A stretch of DNA of 64,000 bases from Metellina segmentata (GCA_947359465.1 OX375879.1:90557578-90621577), one strand, 5' to 3'. Positions 1 through 11,413 are shown, counted from the stretch's first letter. Program-made: numbers and translations. Notes: generated by a model from the sequence alone, not told the origin.

Positions 1-719
1 TTATCGGTTTAAACCGGTTTTTTTTTAGAAACTTAGTTTAACAAAGCAATGAACATTAAATGCGAAGTAGTAATTATCTGTAATATCTGCTCAAATTGAT
101 TAGTCCAATGGATTATCTTAATTAATTAATCATTATTTGTGATTAATTAATTATATGATTAGTTCTTATTAAATAATTAATATTACGGGGTGATTGTTTT
201 TAGATTTTCTTTAATAAGTCAATGGGATCTTTAAATAAGCAGTAACTTTAAATGCTAATATATTTAAATTGGGATTTATCTTTTGAAATTATAAAAAATC
301 TATAAAATCTCTTATCTATAAAAAAAAAAACAGGTTTTCATCAGTTTATAAAAAAACATCTGGTTTTATTTTAATAATTTTATTCTCATTTAGTTTAAAT
401 AAGAATCCTTGTTTTAATAACTGTAATAAAAAAACTGTTTTTTAATCAGTTAATTAAAAATCTAAGTCATCTTTTATCAGTGAAAAATTGCAAACTTTTG
501 TGTATATTTAGTTATAGTTCGAATACTGTTTCATTTTAAAGGAAACAAACTATCTTGCAACATATAAAAAGTTTTAACTTCAGCGTCATTTTCATTTGCC
601 AAGGAACTTCGAAGAATAATGATATTTTCCATATGTAAAACTACGTTGAAATCTTTTGGGATTTCTTTTAATATTAATTCTATTTCCATTATGCGCTCCA
701 CACGTGTAACACAATCAAG

Positions 720-1005
720 ATAACACTAACAACATGAAGAATGTGCGGCGAGATTTCTTCAGCGCCAAGTCGTCCTAGTGCAACCCGATAACCGGTCGAT
801 TTAATTGGTTCAGCAACAAATCGTCATCCAGCGCGACCGGCCTGTCACCTGGCGGTGCAGTATCTGTGAGGGTTTGGGAAATCGCGGGCCGGTCAGAGGT
901 CCATGCGACAGATGCGGCCGCATCGGGCGTCATGATGGGTTAGGTATGAAAGGCTTGGCGGGATCCCCAAGAATAAAGAGGCGCTGGTTGCCGCAGTAAA
1001 ACCTC
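720..1005. other. G/C-rich island with unrecognised 64-codon frame
   Basis: The stretch is strikingly richer in G+C than its surroundings. A + frame 805-999 reads WRCSICEGLGNRGPVRGPCD, then RCGRIGRHDG with a Cys-x2-Cys...Cys-x2-Cys pattern. I do not recognise the protein; a DnaJ-like zinc knuckle is only superficially similar. There are no splice sites that clearly tie it to gene 1. It could be a captured exon, transposon piece or chance. Confidence 0.25.
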
Positions 1006-2059
1006 ACTAAAAACGCCGTTCACACAGAGGTAGCAGAAATTATTATTTTTTTTTCCAACGAAGATATAATAACAATGACAAAAGAATTAAATACTCTGGT
1101 CGGAAGGTGGGGGGGGGGGCATTTGGGTTTTAGTATTCGAAAGATATTGAAAACTTGGATAAGGAAATTCAATGTTTCAAAACTCAAGTTGTGGAACTCA
1201 TTGAGGATATAGAGTCATCTACCTAACTTTGACTCGTTAAAGTGTAAATCCAAATATTGTCTTAAGGATACATATCCGAATATGTAAATTGCCCTCATGA
1301 TTTTTTTTGCTTTACCGGTTACAGTGGCGTCCTGCGAGAGCAGTTTCACAGTAAGCTAAAATACTAAAATCTTCCTCCGGTCTAGCATGGGGCAAGAACC
1401 GTTTGACAAACCTTGCTATTTCATCCATTTTTGAAAAGAATGTAGTTTCAAAGAAAGTATGAATTTTTTACGGCCTAACCACCGAATTTGTCCTGCCGAA
1501 AGGCAAGAAAATTAAAGCTGTCTACATGTAGTTTGTGAATTTTTTTTTATCATATGAACAAAGTAATATATCCAGAGAGTGTGTTGCGCGACTTTTTATT
1601 TCGTCCTAGTTCTGCCTGTATAAATTTGACATGGATCCTACCTTTGCCAAGAGCGCTAGAACCCTATATGGCACTGGCGCCCGGAAACCACTAAAAAAGC
1701 TGATCATCTTTATATCTTTAGGGGGCCATTAATAAATATTGATATTAATTTTTCTTTATTTTAAGACTACTTCCCCTCCAAAAAAATATAAAACAATATC
1801 ATCAAGGTCCAAAATTCCCTCCCTCATTTGATAGCAATATCACACACACATGCCCAACAAAAAATTTCACACTAAAAATCTTAAAAAACCAAATTTCTAT
1901 TTTCTTTTAAATATACATCTAAAGAGTGATATCGATATCAATTCTCATCCCCGAGCTGCCTCCTCCCCCACCTAAACAATACTGCGAATATTTGAAATGG
2001 TGTGTGTGTGCGGGGGGGGGGGTGTGAGGGGCTAAATAATTATCTCGCATCTGCAGTAA
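1006..2059. other. No gene seen
   Basis: AT-rich sequence with two poly-G tracts (1107-1119, 2011-2021) and (GT)n/(CA)n bits; a weak exon-like GTGGCGTCCTGCGAGAGC piece at 1325 has unsuitable phase. Confidence 0.5.
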
Positions 2060-3160
2060 ATTTCTCTCTGACCAGCCATGTCGGTGGGATAGTCATTTTC
2101 TCATGGGCAGCTGAAAAATTTTAAGGCCGCGTCCTTCTAGATGTATCGGTCTATGCTTCCAGTAATCCAAGAAAATTTTCCCGTTCTGAGTGCGGTTGAG
2201 AGTAACACTGATTCTAATTGTTTGGCTTTTGCTGAATATATTTTTGTCTGCATACATTTTCTCCGTTTATCCAAATTGTTGCAGCATAATTTAGGAACAA
2301 CGGTGGGTGCTGCAGTAGTTTCAATATACAATAAGGTGCGAAAAAGAAACATCTGGCATAAAACTACCTAAGCCGTTGGTAATGCTGGGACAAATTAGCT
2401 GAACTTCTAACTACTAAATCATTTTGGCCTTCCAATAGTAAATGGAAAACTGAGAATTTCAATCATCACAGTACAGTGAAACTTCGATTAACCGCCAGAA
2501 TCGGTACCGGGATAGAGGGATTACAGAGAAATCTACAACAACCCATCCCCATCCATTGCATTTGAACGAATGATTAAAAGTGCTTGTTTACGAACAGGAA
2601 ATATACTGTACATACATCTATTTTATTTTACAGATGCAAACAATATAAATTTACATTAAATACATATGTACATATTGTTACATGAACTTACAATTTAGAC
2701 GTACATACATATTCAAATTTTAAAATTGTCATTTTCTTTTGTTTCTTCGAGGCTAATGGGAGGATGATCTTTTCACAGATATCTGGTTACTGTGCATAGA
2801 GTACAGTATGCATGCACTATATGCGTACGTACTGATAACTTTCAATATATAATTAACTTTTAGTAATGGACTGACAGTTAACAGAAACTGACGGTTAAAA
2901 GAGTGACTGTTAATCGAAGTTTCACTGTAATTTGATTTGTCCCTCTGCAACCATTTTTTGTTACATGAGGAAAAACTAGGCCGGGACAGTTTAAAAGTTA
3001 AGATTTGTTGCGTTAAAGATTTGAACCCATAACACGGGGCCGGAATGATCATTGATGACACGACTGTGTAAAAGTGCCCCGGTTTGAACCAAAAGTATGA
3101 TAAACCTATTTTAAAAAGTCTCGATTTGAAACAAAAATATTATGTTACCTAAGTTACAAG
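2060..3160 (+). repeat. 1.1-kb dispersed repeat, left copy
   Basis: The block from GGTGGGATAGTCATTTTC to TTATGTTACCTAAG is repeated in the same orientation at about 62.29-63.35 kb with some 80-90% identity by eye. Both copies contain a 454/460-bp Tigger-type MITE at the same position, so the MITE predates the duplication. An open frame just upstream of the MITE is partly conserved between the copies (LLQxxLGTxVGAAVVS). Confidence 0.7.
2474..2927. mobile_element. Tigger/pogo-type MITE, 454 bp
   Basis: It begins CAGTGAAACTTCGATTAACC and ends GGTTAA-like GTTAATCGAAGTTTCACTG, a TIR of about 20 bp, flanked by TA on both sides. CAGT ends with TA target duplication and a TTCGATTAACC-type TIR are typical of Tigger elements. 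No transposase frame is present. Confidence 0.75.
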
Positions 3161-3171
3161 AACATTTAGCA

Positions 3172-3245
3172 GGATCGAATTACGAACTCAATACCCTCCG
3201 GTTGCTAACCCGCTACTCTTCCAACCGTGGATCTTCGTTATTTCT
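3172..3245 (-). repeat. tRNA-like SINE head, minus
   Basis: GGATCGAATTACGAACTC, CCGGTTGCTAACCCGCTACT and CTTCCAACCGTGG are the reverse of a tRNA-derived SINE head. Confidence 0.45.
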
Positions 3246-3583
3246 GTGAAGAAGGCAGTTTGGGTTGGGTAGAGTACCAAAACTATCTCAGGTGTTCTGC
3301 TACAGTCATGATTGATGATGAGACGAAAAATAGCCCTTCACTGCTTGGCGAATCAGGGGGAAACCTTTTCTAGTCTATCCGTCAGCTTTCCATTCACAGT
3401 ATCTTTTACAATGGAAATACACTGAAACCAAAGAGCCGAATATGTAGACCATATAGTCGTCATAAACATTGCCCAGGGTGCACTGCGCTGCCTCTACCTG
3501 CAGTGCACCCCTGAAACTGAAACTAATCATCAGCTATTTAGGTTCATAATAATCATTAATTATTTCATCGCTTATATCTTTAG

Positions 3584-3706
3584 GCCTTTGCTCTGACCGA
3601 TATGCACAGTGTGGAGTCAATCCTGGATTTCCAAGCAAAAAATCATGTTCCTTAAACAACTATGCAGTAGCAAAAAAGTACTGCCGAAAAATGTGTCAGA
3701 CATGTA
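3584..3706 (+). CDS. Gene 1 internal exon: ShKT-like six-cysteine module
   Basis: Acceptor ...ATATCTTTAG at 3574-3583 and donor GTAAGT at 3707 frame 123 bases, phase 1-1. The translation holds Cys-Ser-Asp at the start, then a Cys, a short stretch ending SKKSCSLN, and finally AKKYCRKMCQTC. The spacing C-x3-D...C...YC-x3-C-x2-C is the signature of the ShKT domain (Stichodactyla toxin-like fold, six cysteines). In animals this fold is found as a C-terminal module of secreted CAP proteins, metalloproteases and surface proteins, and most members are not toxins. The Lys-Tyr pair just before the last cysteines resembles the channel-blocking dyad region of ShK, but no activity can be inferred from that. 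The reading frame continues directly into the 6029 exon. Confidence 0.72.
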
Positions 3707-4504
3707 GTAAGTGTTCATTTTTTGGTAAAAATCATATAAACTATTGATTGTATATTTTTTTGTGGAACTTTTTCTGACATAAAAAATGTTCTTACTTGAA
3801 GTTACCATGCTAAGCATGTAAGATACTTTAAACCGAACTAAAGATAGTTAATTACTTATTTCGTATATTTGATATGTAATACCTTCTGAACCAAATATTC
3901 ATTTGATTTAAAAATCAACCTAACTGCTAAAAATTAAACTAAAAATTTTTCGCATATATTTTATGTTAGTAGTTACATAATTTTAAATGCCACAGTTGTT
4001 TGGTCTGTCGATAAACCGTATGGTCTCTCACTATTTCATAATTTAACATTTAAAAGTTTCAAGCGCACTTCTCTCCTCTAAATGATTGTTCGAAGTACAA
4101 AAAATGAGATACAAAAAATGCATTAATGCCATTTGAGAACACAGAACGTCACACCAAGCCAGAATCAGAATAAATTCAATGAAAAGATGTTGACGCGTTG
4201 ACGCGTCACGATTACTCAAAAAAGAAAGACTCCAACAGAAGAACAACTGGATCTCTTATGGAACAGAGCCAGACAAGTTCATTTTGTAAAATTGTCTTGG
4301 ACTTTCTCTCGAAAAGTTGAAAAGGTTATAGAATTCGGAAAAAGTTCGCAATCGCATTGCAATAACTATAATCATACCAAGTCTTGTCGAAAATCCCGTC
4401 ACGTTACGTGCTTGTCGTTTCATCAGACACGTCATAAAAATACGACGGCTGTGCATTTCCAAAATTTTGAAGTCATCGTGATATTGATTGAACCCTGAAT
4501 GGCT

Positions 4505-5320
4505 TTTCTAGTCAAGTTAAATGTAGGTGGAGGTAGTGCTTCTGTGGCGGTACGTGTTTCCTGCACGTCTTCTGAACGTGACTGTTGTGATATATACTGC
4601 TGACCATCGAAAATGCAACTCTGTGAAGGAAGCAGCCAATAACCTCGAAAATTGCATGATGAGTAAATCATGGAGATGTATGCAAATAATTATCACTTCA
4701 GTGTATATCGTCACTCAATTTGCCAAAGATCGTGTGTCTAAAATCTACAATATTCAGGTGAACAAAAAACTATTTTTTTCCCGTAAGATTTGAATCTATT
4801 GTTATAAACTGTGGGTGTTGTTGTTAGTTTATTGGATCAGCTGATGACATAAGAGATTTTGCCAAAAGGTAGAAATGACAATATGCCACACATAGCAATA
4901 ATAAAAGAAAAAAATGGGATTTTTGGCTTATGACCTTTTGCACTTTGAGTGACGATAAGCACATCCTATACAGTGGCAACCCCTGTACTATAGGTCATGT
5001 CACATGCAACAATTCCCCAATGCCCACAAGGTTTTACGTCTTCCAAGCTTTGCCAGATCTGTCGCCCATCAAACACGTCTGATTGATCATCACGTAAAGA
5101 TCGACACACCACAGATAAATATGTCGTCAGATAAATTTTGGCAACTTTTTGAAGCTGCATGGACTGAAATATCCCAAACGCACGTCCAAATGCCTCCTTC
5201 TTTCAAAGTCGAGACGTGAAACAGTAGTTATTGCCACACACGGAGGATGATATTGAATTTTCAATGGACAGCGGTGTATGACATTAGACTTATCACCACT
5301 ATATATAATAAACGGCAAAC
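4505..5320. repeat. Dispersed repeat with AAGTTAAATGTAGG...TTCCTGCACG motif
   Basis: The block GTCAAGTTAAATGTA...GTACGTGTTTCCTGCACGTC recurs in diverged form at 5650-5830 (GTCAAGCTAAATGTACGG...CTTCCTGTACGT) and 27390-27590 (GTTAAGCTAAATGCAG...GGTTCCTGTACG). I see no coding sequence; frames here are short and on both strands. Confidence 0.45.
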
Positions 5321-5384
5321 ATTGTAGGTGATAAGCTGTATTTTAATTTGGTAGTTTCATTGACATTACACTGAAATAACACAA

Positions 5385-5632
5385 CGGGCTATTGGCGACA
5401 GTCTGTGATCAATCCAAAAAGGAAAGAACCGAGGACAACACCTCGAAATTTTGAGCCACGGTCAGCTGACAAGGTGAACATCTAAGCTGGCACCCATTTT
5501 CCAAACTTCCACATCATGCCAACGATAAGACATTTAACATACACCAGCCTGAAGGTATACGGTCTGGTTGGATCAAGATTTTAACTCGCAACCGTCCGAT
5601 CGCTTATACCCAACCCTACCAACTGTTTCATC
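5385..5632 (-). repeat. tRNA-derived SINE, minus copy
   Basis: GGGCTATTGGCGACAGTCTG, AACCGAGGACAACACCTCG, GAGCCACGGTCAGCTGAC, CCAAACTTCCACATCATGCC, then a reverse tRNA-like head (AACTCGCAACCGTCCGATCG). Same family as at 26.95 kb. Confidence 0.6.
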
Positions 5633-6028
5633 CCCTTTATGAGAGGCATTTTCTGTCAAGCTAAATGTACGGTAATGTTTCTGTGCCGATACGAGCTTCC
5701 TGTACGTATTCGGAATATGGCGTTACTTAGCTTGTTTTTCGAATACGATTTTCACCACTTCACTAGTAAAAATTTCAAAGGAAATGAATTCCGAACTGAC
5801 GTGTGGTGTTTGGTTATTCAAGGTCGATTAGATTAAATGTCAAAGGTAGGCGCACCTGTAAAGGAAAATTAAATGGAAAAATATATACCCCATTGTCTTA
5901 GGATTGTTTTAGCATACGCTGTGTCTTTTAAAGATGACTGCTTTTTCGTAGACCACTATGTATTGACTAAGTAACATATATGACTTGTTTTATATTTCTT
6001 CCATTTTTACGCAGCGTTACCATTTCAG

Positions 6029-6151
6029 ATTCATATGAGAAGGGCAAGCAAATAAATCACATCTGTTGTGAAGGAAAATTGTGTGATAATGGTTATGTTC
6101 TTGACGAAAATCAATGCAAGTGCAGACTTCTCTGTCCAGGTCCACTGTGTG
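6029..6151 (+). CDS. Gene 1 internal exon: EGF-like module
   Basis: The exon is 123 bases, phase 1-1, with acceptor CATTTCAG at 6021-6028 and donor GTAAGT at 6152. The translation contains HICCEGKLCDNGYVLDE, then QCKCRLLCPGPLC, which gives the closely spaced C-x-C and final C-x4-C of a compact EGF-like or laminin-type fold. An upstream AG at 6013-6014 could also serve as acceptor, but it would give phase 2 and not match the ShKT exon, so 6029 is preferred. The exon adds eight cysteines, an even number, as expected of a disulfide-bonded extracellular domain. It joins in frame to the terminal exon at 10157. Confidence 0.7.
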
Positions 6152-7129
6152 GTAAGTTTCTACTAAAACAAATTGAATTATTGAACTCTTTGCACAGGCA
6201 CAAGACGCAATAGGAAAAGTTTGGATGCTTTTAATTCAATAAATGTCTTAACAGTAAGATAAAACCTTAAAATATGAATTCAATACACTTGTGTCCAAAA
6301 ATGAAAGATGATACTGAATTAATATCAAGCATGATTCTGATCTCAAACCAAAATCACTTAAGCATTTCCCCCATATCTTTAATGCCCAGTAACCCCACGC
6401 GTTATGAAAGTATTCTGAATTTATTCCACGTGGCTTGTAGACTATTCATGTATCAGTCGAGGTATTTAGGTTCAGGTTCTTGGAATGGGATTCATTTCGA
6501 ACTGCTGTATCATCACCTTTTGTACACAACTTGGCCATAATTAAACTGACACTGCTCAATGCCATATATTGCTCAATATAACAAACCAGAATGGTATAAA
6601 ATTAGATGGGAGGATTAATGAAGCTACGAATAGTAAGAAATTTTCCTCATAAAAAAATCCGTAATGTCAGTAGCAGAAGGTTGGGTAATATCGGACACCT
6701 TAGCTTCTCCTAAATATCTTTAAAGCTCAGTTGGACCATATTACTTTCCTTAGAAAACTTTTATTGTTCTATAGGAACACCTCAAAAACATTTTTCTAAG
6801 ATCAAGTATCAATTCTTTTTTTACAGTTACAGTCATCACATTTTTATCAATTTTACTTGCGGAGGGTTGTATAGGACGTGAAAAAATGTGTGCAAGAGAA
6901 TTACTTTTGGTTTCACAAACACCTTTTTATTATTAGGCAGAGTTAATTTTGAGAAATTTATAAAAGTACAAATTAGGGATCTTAAAACTAAGTTAATACA
7001 TGATAAAAAGGTGGTATAAATGAGAGAAATAAAAAAATGATCAGTCTTTCATAATTTAATAATTTATTTTAAAGACAAATGCATTCTGTTTTTAATTTTT
7101 TTTTGTTAAAACTAACATCACATTCATAA

Positions 7130-7884
7130 AACAGATTGTTTCCTTCGAGATCGTCGCAATTTTCGTGAGCCCAACCTTCAAAAATCCTACACTGAATCCA
7201 GTCTTCTTCAAAGGTTTCACCACAGATGACGAAATGAATCTCTTAGCCTCCTCTCTTTTCTTCTTCAGATTACAGTTCCATTTTTGCTTTCATTTTCAAC
7301 AAGTCTTCTTTGGCTGTTCAAGTTTGTTTTTCATCTATTTCAGTCTTATGTATAATTAGTTTTGATTTCTTTCCTTGAACTGATTTATTTATTATTTTTT
7401 TCTTTCTCTCTCTTTATTTAAACGATTTGACCCCAGCAGCTGCATAGCTTTTAGCTGCATAGATTCTTTCTATTTCTTCTTTCTCTCCTTTCTTTCGTTC
7501 AAGTTCGGCTTTGTATGGAGTCGAGGTTAAAATTTCAATTTTTTGCTCACGACTTTGTCTTGATACAAATTTTGTATTTGAACTGCAAGGAAGTGGTGAT
7601 ATCTCCTCTAAAATATTTTTAAGACGCAGTTGCTTTGGAAGAATCCTTAATAACAGAGGAAGTTGCACTGTCATTTTTTCCAAGATGCCGGATCTTCCTC
7701 CATCTGCTCGTTTGCTACTGATCGTGGTAAATGTGGCAGCACCATTGTCTTGTACAGTGATGATGGACTTACTACTATTTTGCGAATGAGCTGCCATAGA
7801 AAATGAAAGGGGTGTAATCCAAATCATCGCAAAATTTCTGTCCGATACAACCCAAACATCACGGAACAAAACATCGGTTACCAC
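7130..7884 (-). pseudogene. pogo/Tigger-type transposase C-terminal remnant
   Basis: A 156-codon minus-strand frame (7884-7414) contains an SRQSREQKIEILTSTPYK segment followed by a Lys/Glu-rich coil. This matches the part of DDE_1 (jerky/pogo-like) transposases where REKKTAILTSTPYK-like motifs precede a coiled segment. Further downstream on the same strand, around 7230-7150, another frame reads CGETFEEDWIQC, then GWAHENC: the zinc-binding tail Cys-x2-Cys...Trp-x-Gln-Cys...Trp-Ala-His-x-x-Cys of these transposases. One cysteine (Arg-Ile-Phe for Arg-Ile-Cys) is lost and frames shift, so the copy is dead. It lies inside intron 2 of gene 1, opposite strand. Confidence 0.55.
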
Positions 7885-8544
7885 ATACGTATTAGTAAGC
7901 TTAAGGAGATTTACGGCCTACAACGTAAAGGGCAATAAATGTTGTTTTAAACAATAAGGAAAAAAACAACTTATATTCACTTTCAGGCAAGGTACGACAA
8001 CCAGAAGTTATCTTCGTTCACTCAAAATACCATTAAAAACCAAATTTTCTGCCTTGTGTCAATAACACTGCCGCTTGACTAAATATGGCGGTATCTGAAC
8101 TTTATTCCTTCACCTAACACGCTGGTGTCATTTACAGCTGCTGCCACCTGCAACAAATGTTAGAAACAATGCTTGTTCGATACTACCCGACCTTCCTCTA
8201 GTCTCGGATAGGGAAATTAGGGTGCTGTTGTGGGCAAGGTATGTAGCTAAGATTTAAAACTGAGAGCTTGTATGCAAATACTCGTCTATATAGGCTACAG
8301 TAGCACCAGTAATTCGGGCCTTAAAAAGGATGTAAGAACAGCAAATCATTACGATCAGCAGTTTTGTTTAATATAAGTCTTGTATTATCTAAGCGAAGTT
8401 ATCACACCTTCGCCAGTCCAACGCAGTAGCCGCTCCTTGCGTGAGTTTAAAACCCGTCAAAACCTGAGTAGAGGTCAGAGAATGCATTGCATTCGATGAT
8501 TCAGAAGTTAGAAGTCAAACTTCACCAAAGACAATGTTTGGACG

Positions 8545-8880
8545 AGATAACTTTTTGGACGACGGAGTACCACTATACATTACTCGATCGGCACCAACCG
8601 CTTCTTCTTATTACTCATCAGTCGCTTCTGTCCAGTGATATGATCACCTCACTTTACGGATCTAATTCGATGTGACTTAAGGCTGTGTGGTTACTTGAAG
8701 TCCAAGTTCTATATTGGGGGTCCCGAACTTCACTACGTTTAAGAACACTGTATCACGGGCTATGATGAACATTCATTCAGACGTATTAACTATTAAGTTT
8801 GTATATAAGGAATTTGTGAAGTGGATGTAATTCCTGGTCTACACAAAAGGTAGCCATATTGATTCGGGTTAACTTGTGCA
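8545..8880 (+). pseudogene. mariner/IS630-like DDE transposase 3' remnant
   Basis: Reading across frames gives FLDDGVPLYI (from an Asp-Gly-Ala-Pro-x-His catalytic block), then RCDLRLCGYLKSKFYIGGP, the degraded form of Pro-Asp-Leu-Thr-Pro-x-Asp-Phe-x-Leu-Trp-Gly-Tyr-x-Lys, and VDVIPGL near 8820. Several stops and frameshifts make it non-functional. The family is a common arthropod mariner-like DDE group; the exact clade is uncertain. Confidence 0.45.
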
Positions 8881-10156
8881 CATAAAAGTAAATGCGTGAA
8901 TAAAAGGTAAAGTTTCTGTTCAATTTCGTTTTTTTATTCATATATCTGCACATTGCAGCTTTTTTTTACATTAAACACCACTACAGTTCCTCTATAGGAG
9001 ACGTTTAACAACGGTTCTATTTAGCGAAATCCTACTTCCCTTTACTTTAATAGTACTCAACCAAATTTGATGTCATTCCGTTCAGGGGTTAGATCATGCT
9101 ACCGATAGCTTTGAGTAATGTCAATTTAATTATGACCATTTTTCATTCCTCTATTAAAACTTAAACGTAATTTTAATCAGAGATCACAAAGTTTTTTAAG
9201 ACTGCACCAGAGATTATCTTTACTTCCTCTACACTGTGGTCCCCAGTACCATTTCAAATGATATGGGCCCCAATGAAATAAAAATGTGAATCCCAAGTAC
9301 TCACGTGTGAGTTTGCTTAACTCTGATTAAAAATGTTCTCTTATTTTCCTTCATAAAATTGTACACTTTTGTTACCATAAACTCAACAATATTTTTAACT
9401 TTTTGAATTTCAAAACAGACTGCTCGCTATTCACAGGAATTTTTCGAATCTTTTATACTTCGGAACCTTTAATAGAGAACTTATCATTGACTTAAAACAG
9501 GAACTCATGAACTGAAATGTTTTCTGAGATAAAATAGTTTTCATGATGGTGAGAAATGCTTTGTCATACTGTAATCTGTTTGGAAGATACACAATGCTAT
9601 CAAAATGATTATAGTTTATTTTTGACATTAAGACTTATGGACTTTGTATTATAAATAAAGGTTTTATCTGTTACTGTATTTATGTTTTAAGCTTAAAATA
9701 TACGTTTCTGTTATTAAAAATGTAATGAAAAGTTCCTACTCCATGAAATTTTACTTTTTTAATCACAAAATATTTTATTTTCAGCAAGCTACTTTCACTC
9801 CATTGCTAAAATTAGTATTTATAAAAAAATCACATATTTGAAATAAAATAATATTGATAATTACTTCTTTCTAGTTAAGGAGTTTGATAAATTTTGAAAA
9901 CGATAACCAAAAATGACATGTAAATTTGCTTAGGAAGTATTTATTGCAAAGAATCTCCTTAAATCTTTACACTATATAACTGTTTTCAAAGCTATATATC
10001 TTATAGGATGGGATAAGAGAATTCGTATTATCTTAAATTATGCATTATTATTACATTTTCTGATTTTTGAAAGGACTTTTTACGTATTTTGAAAGTATAT
10101 TTATTGTACCTATTGAATGTACAACTCTGAATAAATTAAAGCATTTTCTTTTTCAG

Positions 10157-10365
10157 ATATCTTGGAAGGAAGTGGAAACGATGTGGAAGGAAGTATAAAC
10201 GATGTGAAACTAAAGGGAAACGATGTGGAAGGAAGTAGAAACAATGTGAAACGAAAGGGAAACGATGTGGAACGAAAGAGAAACGATGTGGAACGAAGTG
10301 GTCCTTTAAAAAACAATTTAATGCTTGCTATTATAACTATATTACTGTTATATCATTACGTATAG
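10157..10365 (+). CDS. Gene 1 terminal exon: heptapeptide repeats plus hydrophobic C-terminal tail
   Basis: Acceptor TTTTTCAG at 10149-10156; the exon begins in phase 1 and ends at TAG (10363-10365). It encodes about six copies of a 7-residue unit, consensus (E/K)-(G/R)-(S/K)-x-N-D-V, such as EGSGNDV and KRKGNDV, from a 21-bp DNA repeat. After the repeats come ERSGPLKNN and then a run of about 15 mainly hydrophobic residues (LMLAIITILLLYHYV) at the extreme C-terminus. A small-residue cluster, a short polar spacer and a terminal hydrophobic tail is the layout of a GPI-attachment signal; a short tail anchor is the alternative. No cysteine is present. The charged repeat would act as a stalk between the disulfide-rich modules and the membrane. 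The role is inferred from layout only. Confidence 0.68.
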
Positions 10366-10578
10366 TTTACTTTTATTATTCCAAGTTACAGGTACAAACA
10401 AGCACCAAGTGATAGAAAAATAATTTTTCCCTTTGAAATATTGAAAATAGAATTTAACTAAGTATTTACATAATTCACACAGATATGTTATAACCTGGTA
10501 TTAGCACTAGTTTTGTAATTAACGAACGATTATGTAATTAAGAAAGAAAATAGATCACTGTTTATGTTGTTAAATTTC

Positions 10579-10584
10579 AATAAA
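10579..10584 (+). promoter_or_regulatory. Polyadenylation signal AATAAA of gene 1
   Basis: AATAAA lies about 215 bases after the gene 1 stop codon in AT-rich sequence, a suitable distance for the 3' end of the transcript. No cleavage site can be read directly. Confidence 0.5.
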
Positions 10585-11413
10585 AGTGTAGAAAAGATGA
10601 AAAATAACAAACACGAAAGTGTTCAGCAATTCTTTACCTTCTAAGGGCCAAGAATTTCGTAAAGTATAACAATAACCCAGCGATTTTCAACCATTTTCAT
10701 CTCTTTATCACACAAAACTAATCTCAAGTTCTACAGCATACCAAAAAAGGATTATATTTTTTGCCGATCTGACAAATTGGCATAAATTTGATTGACTTCC
10801 AAAGAAATTATGGTAAATATCTATCCTTTTTGCTCTAAATTGAATTTTTATAAGATGTTTTTGAAACAATTTATTTGGAAACTTAAAAATAATACTCAAA
10901 TTATTAATGTCAGCATTACCTGAAATTATTATGAAAGTACTTAATGTCGAGAGCTCATAACTAAATCGTTGAAATGAAATATAATTATTATTCAATTTAA
11001 ATCGTTTCATCATCCTTAAGGTACACCATTGATATTATTGTGGCACACCAATACCTATTGAGAAACATTTTCCCTTCCGGATTGATCACGGACCAACCAA
11101 TAGCTTCAAGAAGACGTCAACTTATCTACCAACCAACCAAGAACAATTTTATCTATTCCTTTCTCCCTATAAAACATCTTCACAAATTTCTTCCACGAAT
11201 CGGTTATCATCTTAATTTTAATCAGTACAGTCGAATTATTTTTTGGGTAAAAAATACGCTTGGAATTAAGTTCAATTTCATTACTCCCCTACTTTTATGA
11301 TTGATAAGGTTTCAACAGGTTTTTGTGTTAGCTTTTCTGATTCATTATTTAACTGAAAACGTGAATTCAAATTTCTGGAAATTGAGCAGCACTCAAAGCA
11401 TGGAAAAACAATG

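Larger units (their letters stand above)
3584..10584 (+). other. Gene 1 span (3' part): ShKT / EGF-like / repeat-tail surface protein
   Basis: Three + strand exons (3584-3706, 6029-6151, 10157-10365) join in one open frame through consensus splice sites and end at a TAG followed by AATAAA about 215 bases later. The joins are phase 1 throughout. The predicted C-terminus runs ShKT-like module, EGF-like module, charged heptapeptide repeats, hydrophobic tail. No upstream exon (signal peptide or CAP domain) was recognised in the first 3.5 kb, so the 5' part probably lies outside the window. The modules resemble those that follow CAP domains in chelicerate and nematode secreted proteins, and gene 3 at 35-60 kb is such a CAP gene, so a paralogous relationship is likely. 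That is inference. Exons missed in the 2.3-kb and 4.0-kb introns are possible. Confidence 0.6.

Noticed and set aside
1325..1350. Possible upstream exon of gene 1 (ACAG|TGGCGTCC...CACA|GTAAGC)
   Set aside because: Only 26 bases, ends in phase 0 while the ShKT exon needs phase 1, and contains one cysteine.
6274..6540. 88-codon + frame right after the EGF exon
   Set aside because: It is intronic, with no domain, no homology signal and no splice sites.
10110..10316. Minus frame of Ser-Thr-Ser-Phe repeats
   Set aside because: It is the complement of the gene 1 heptad-repeat exon.
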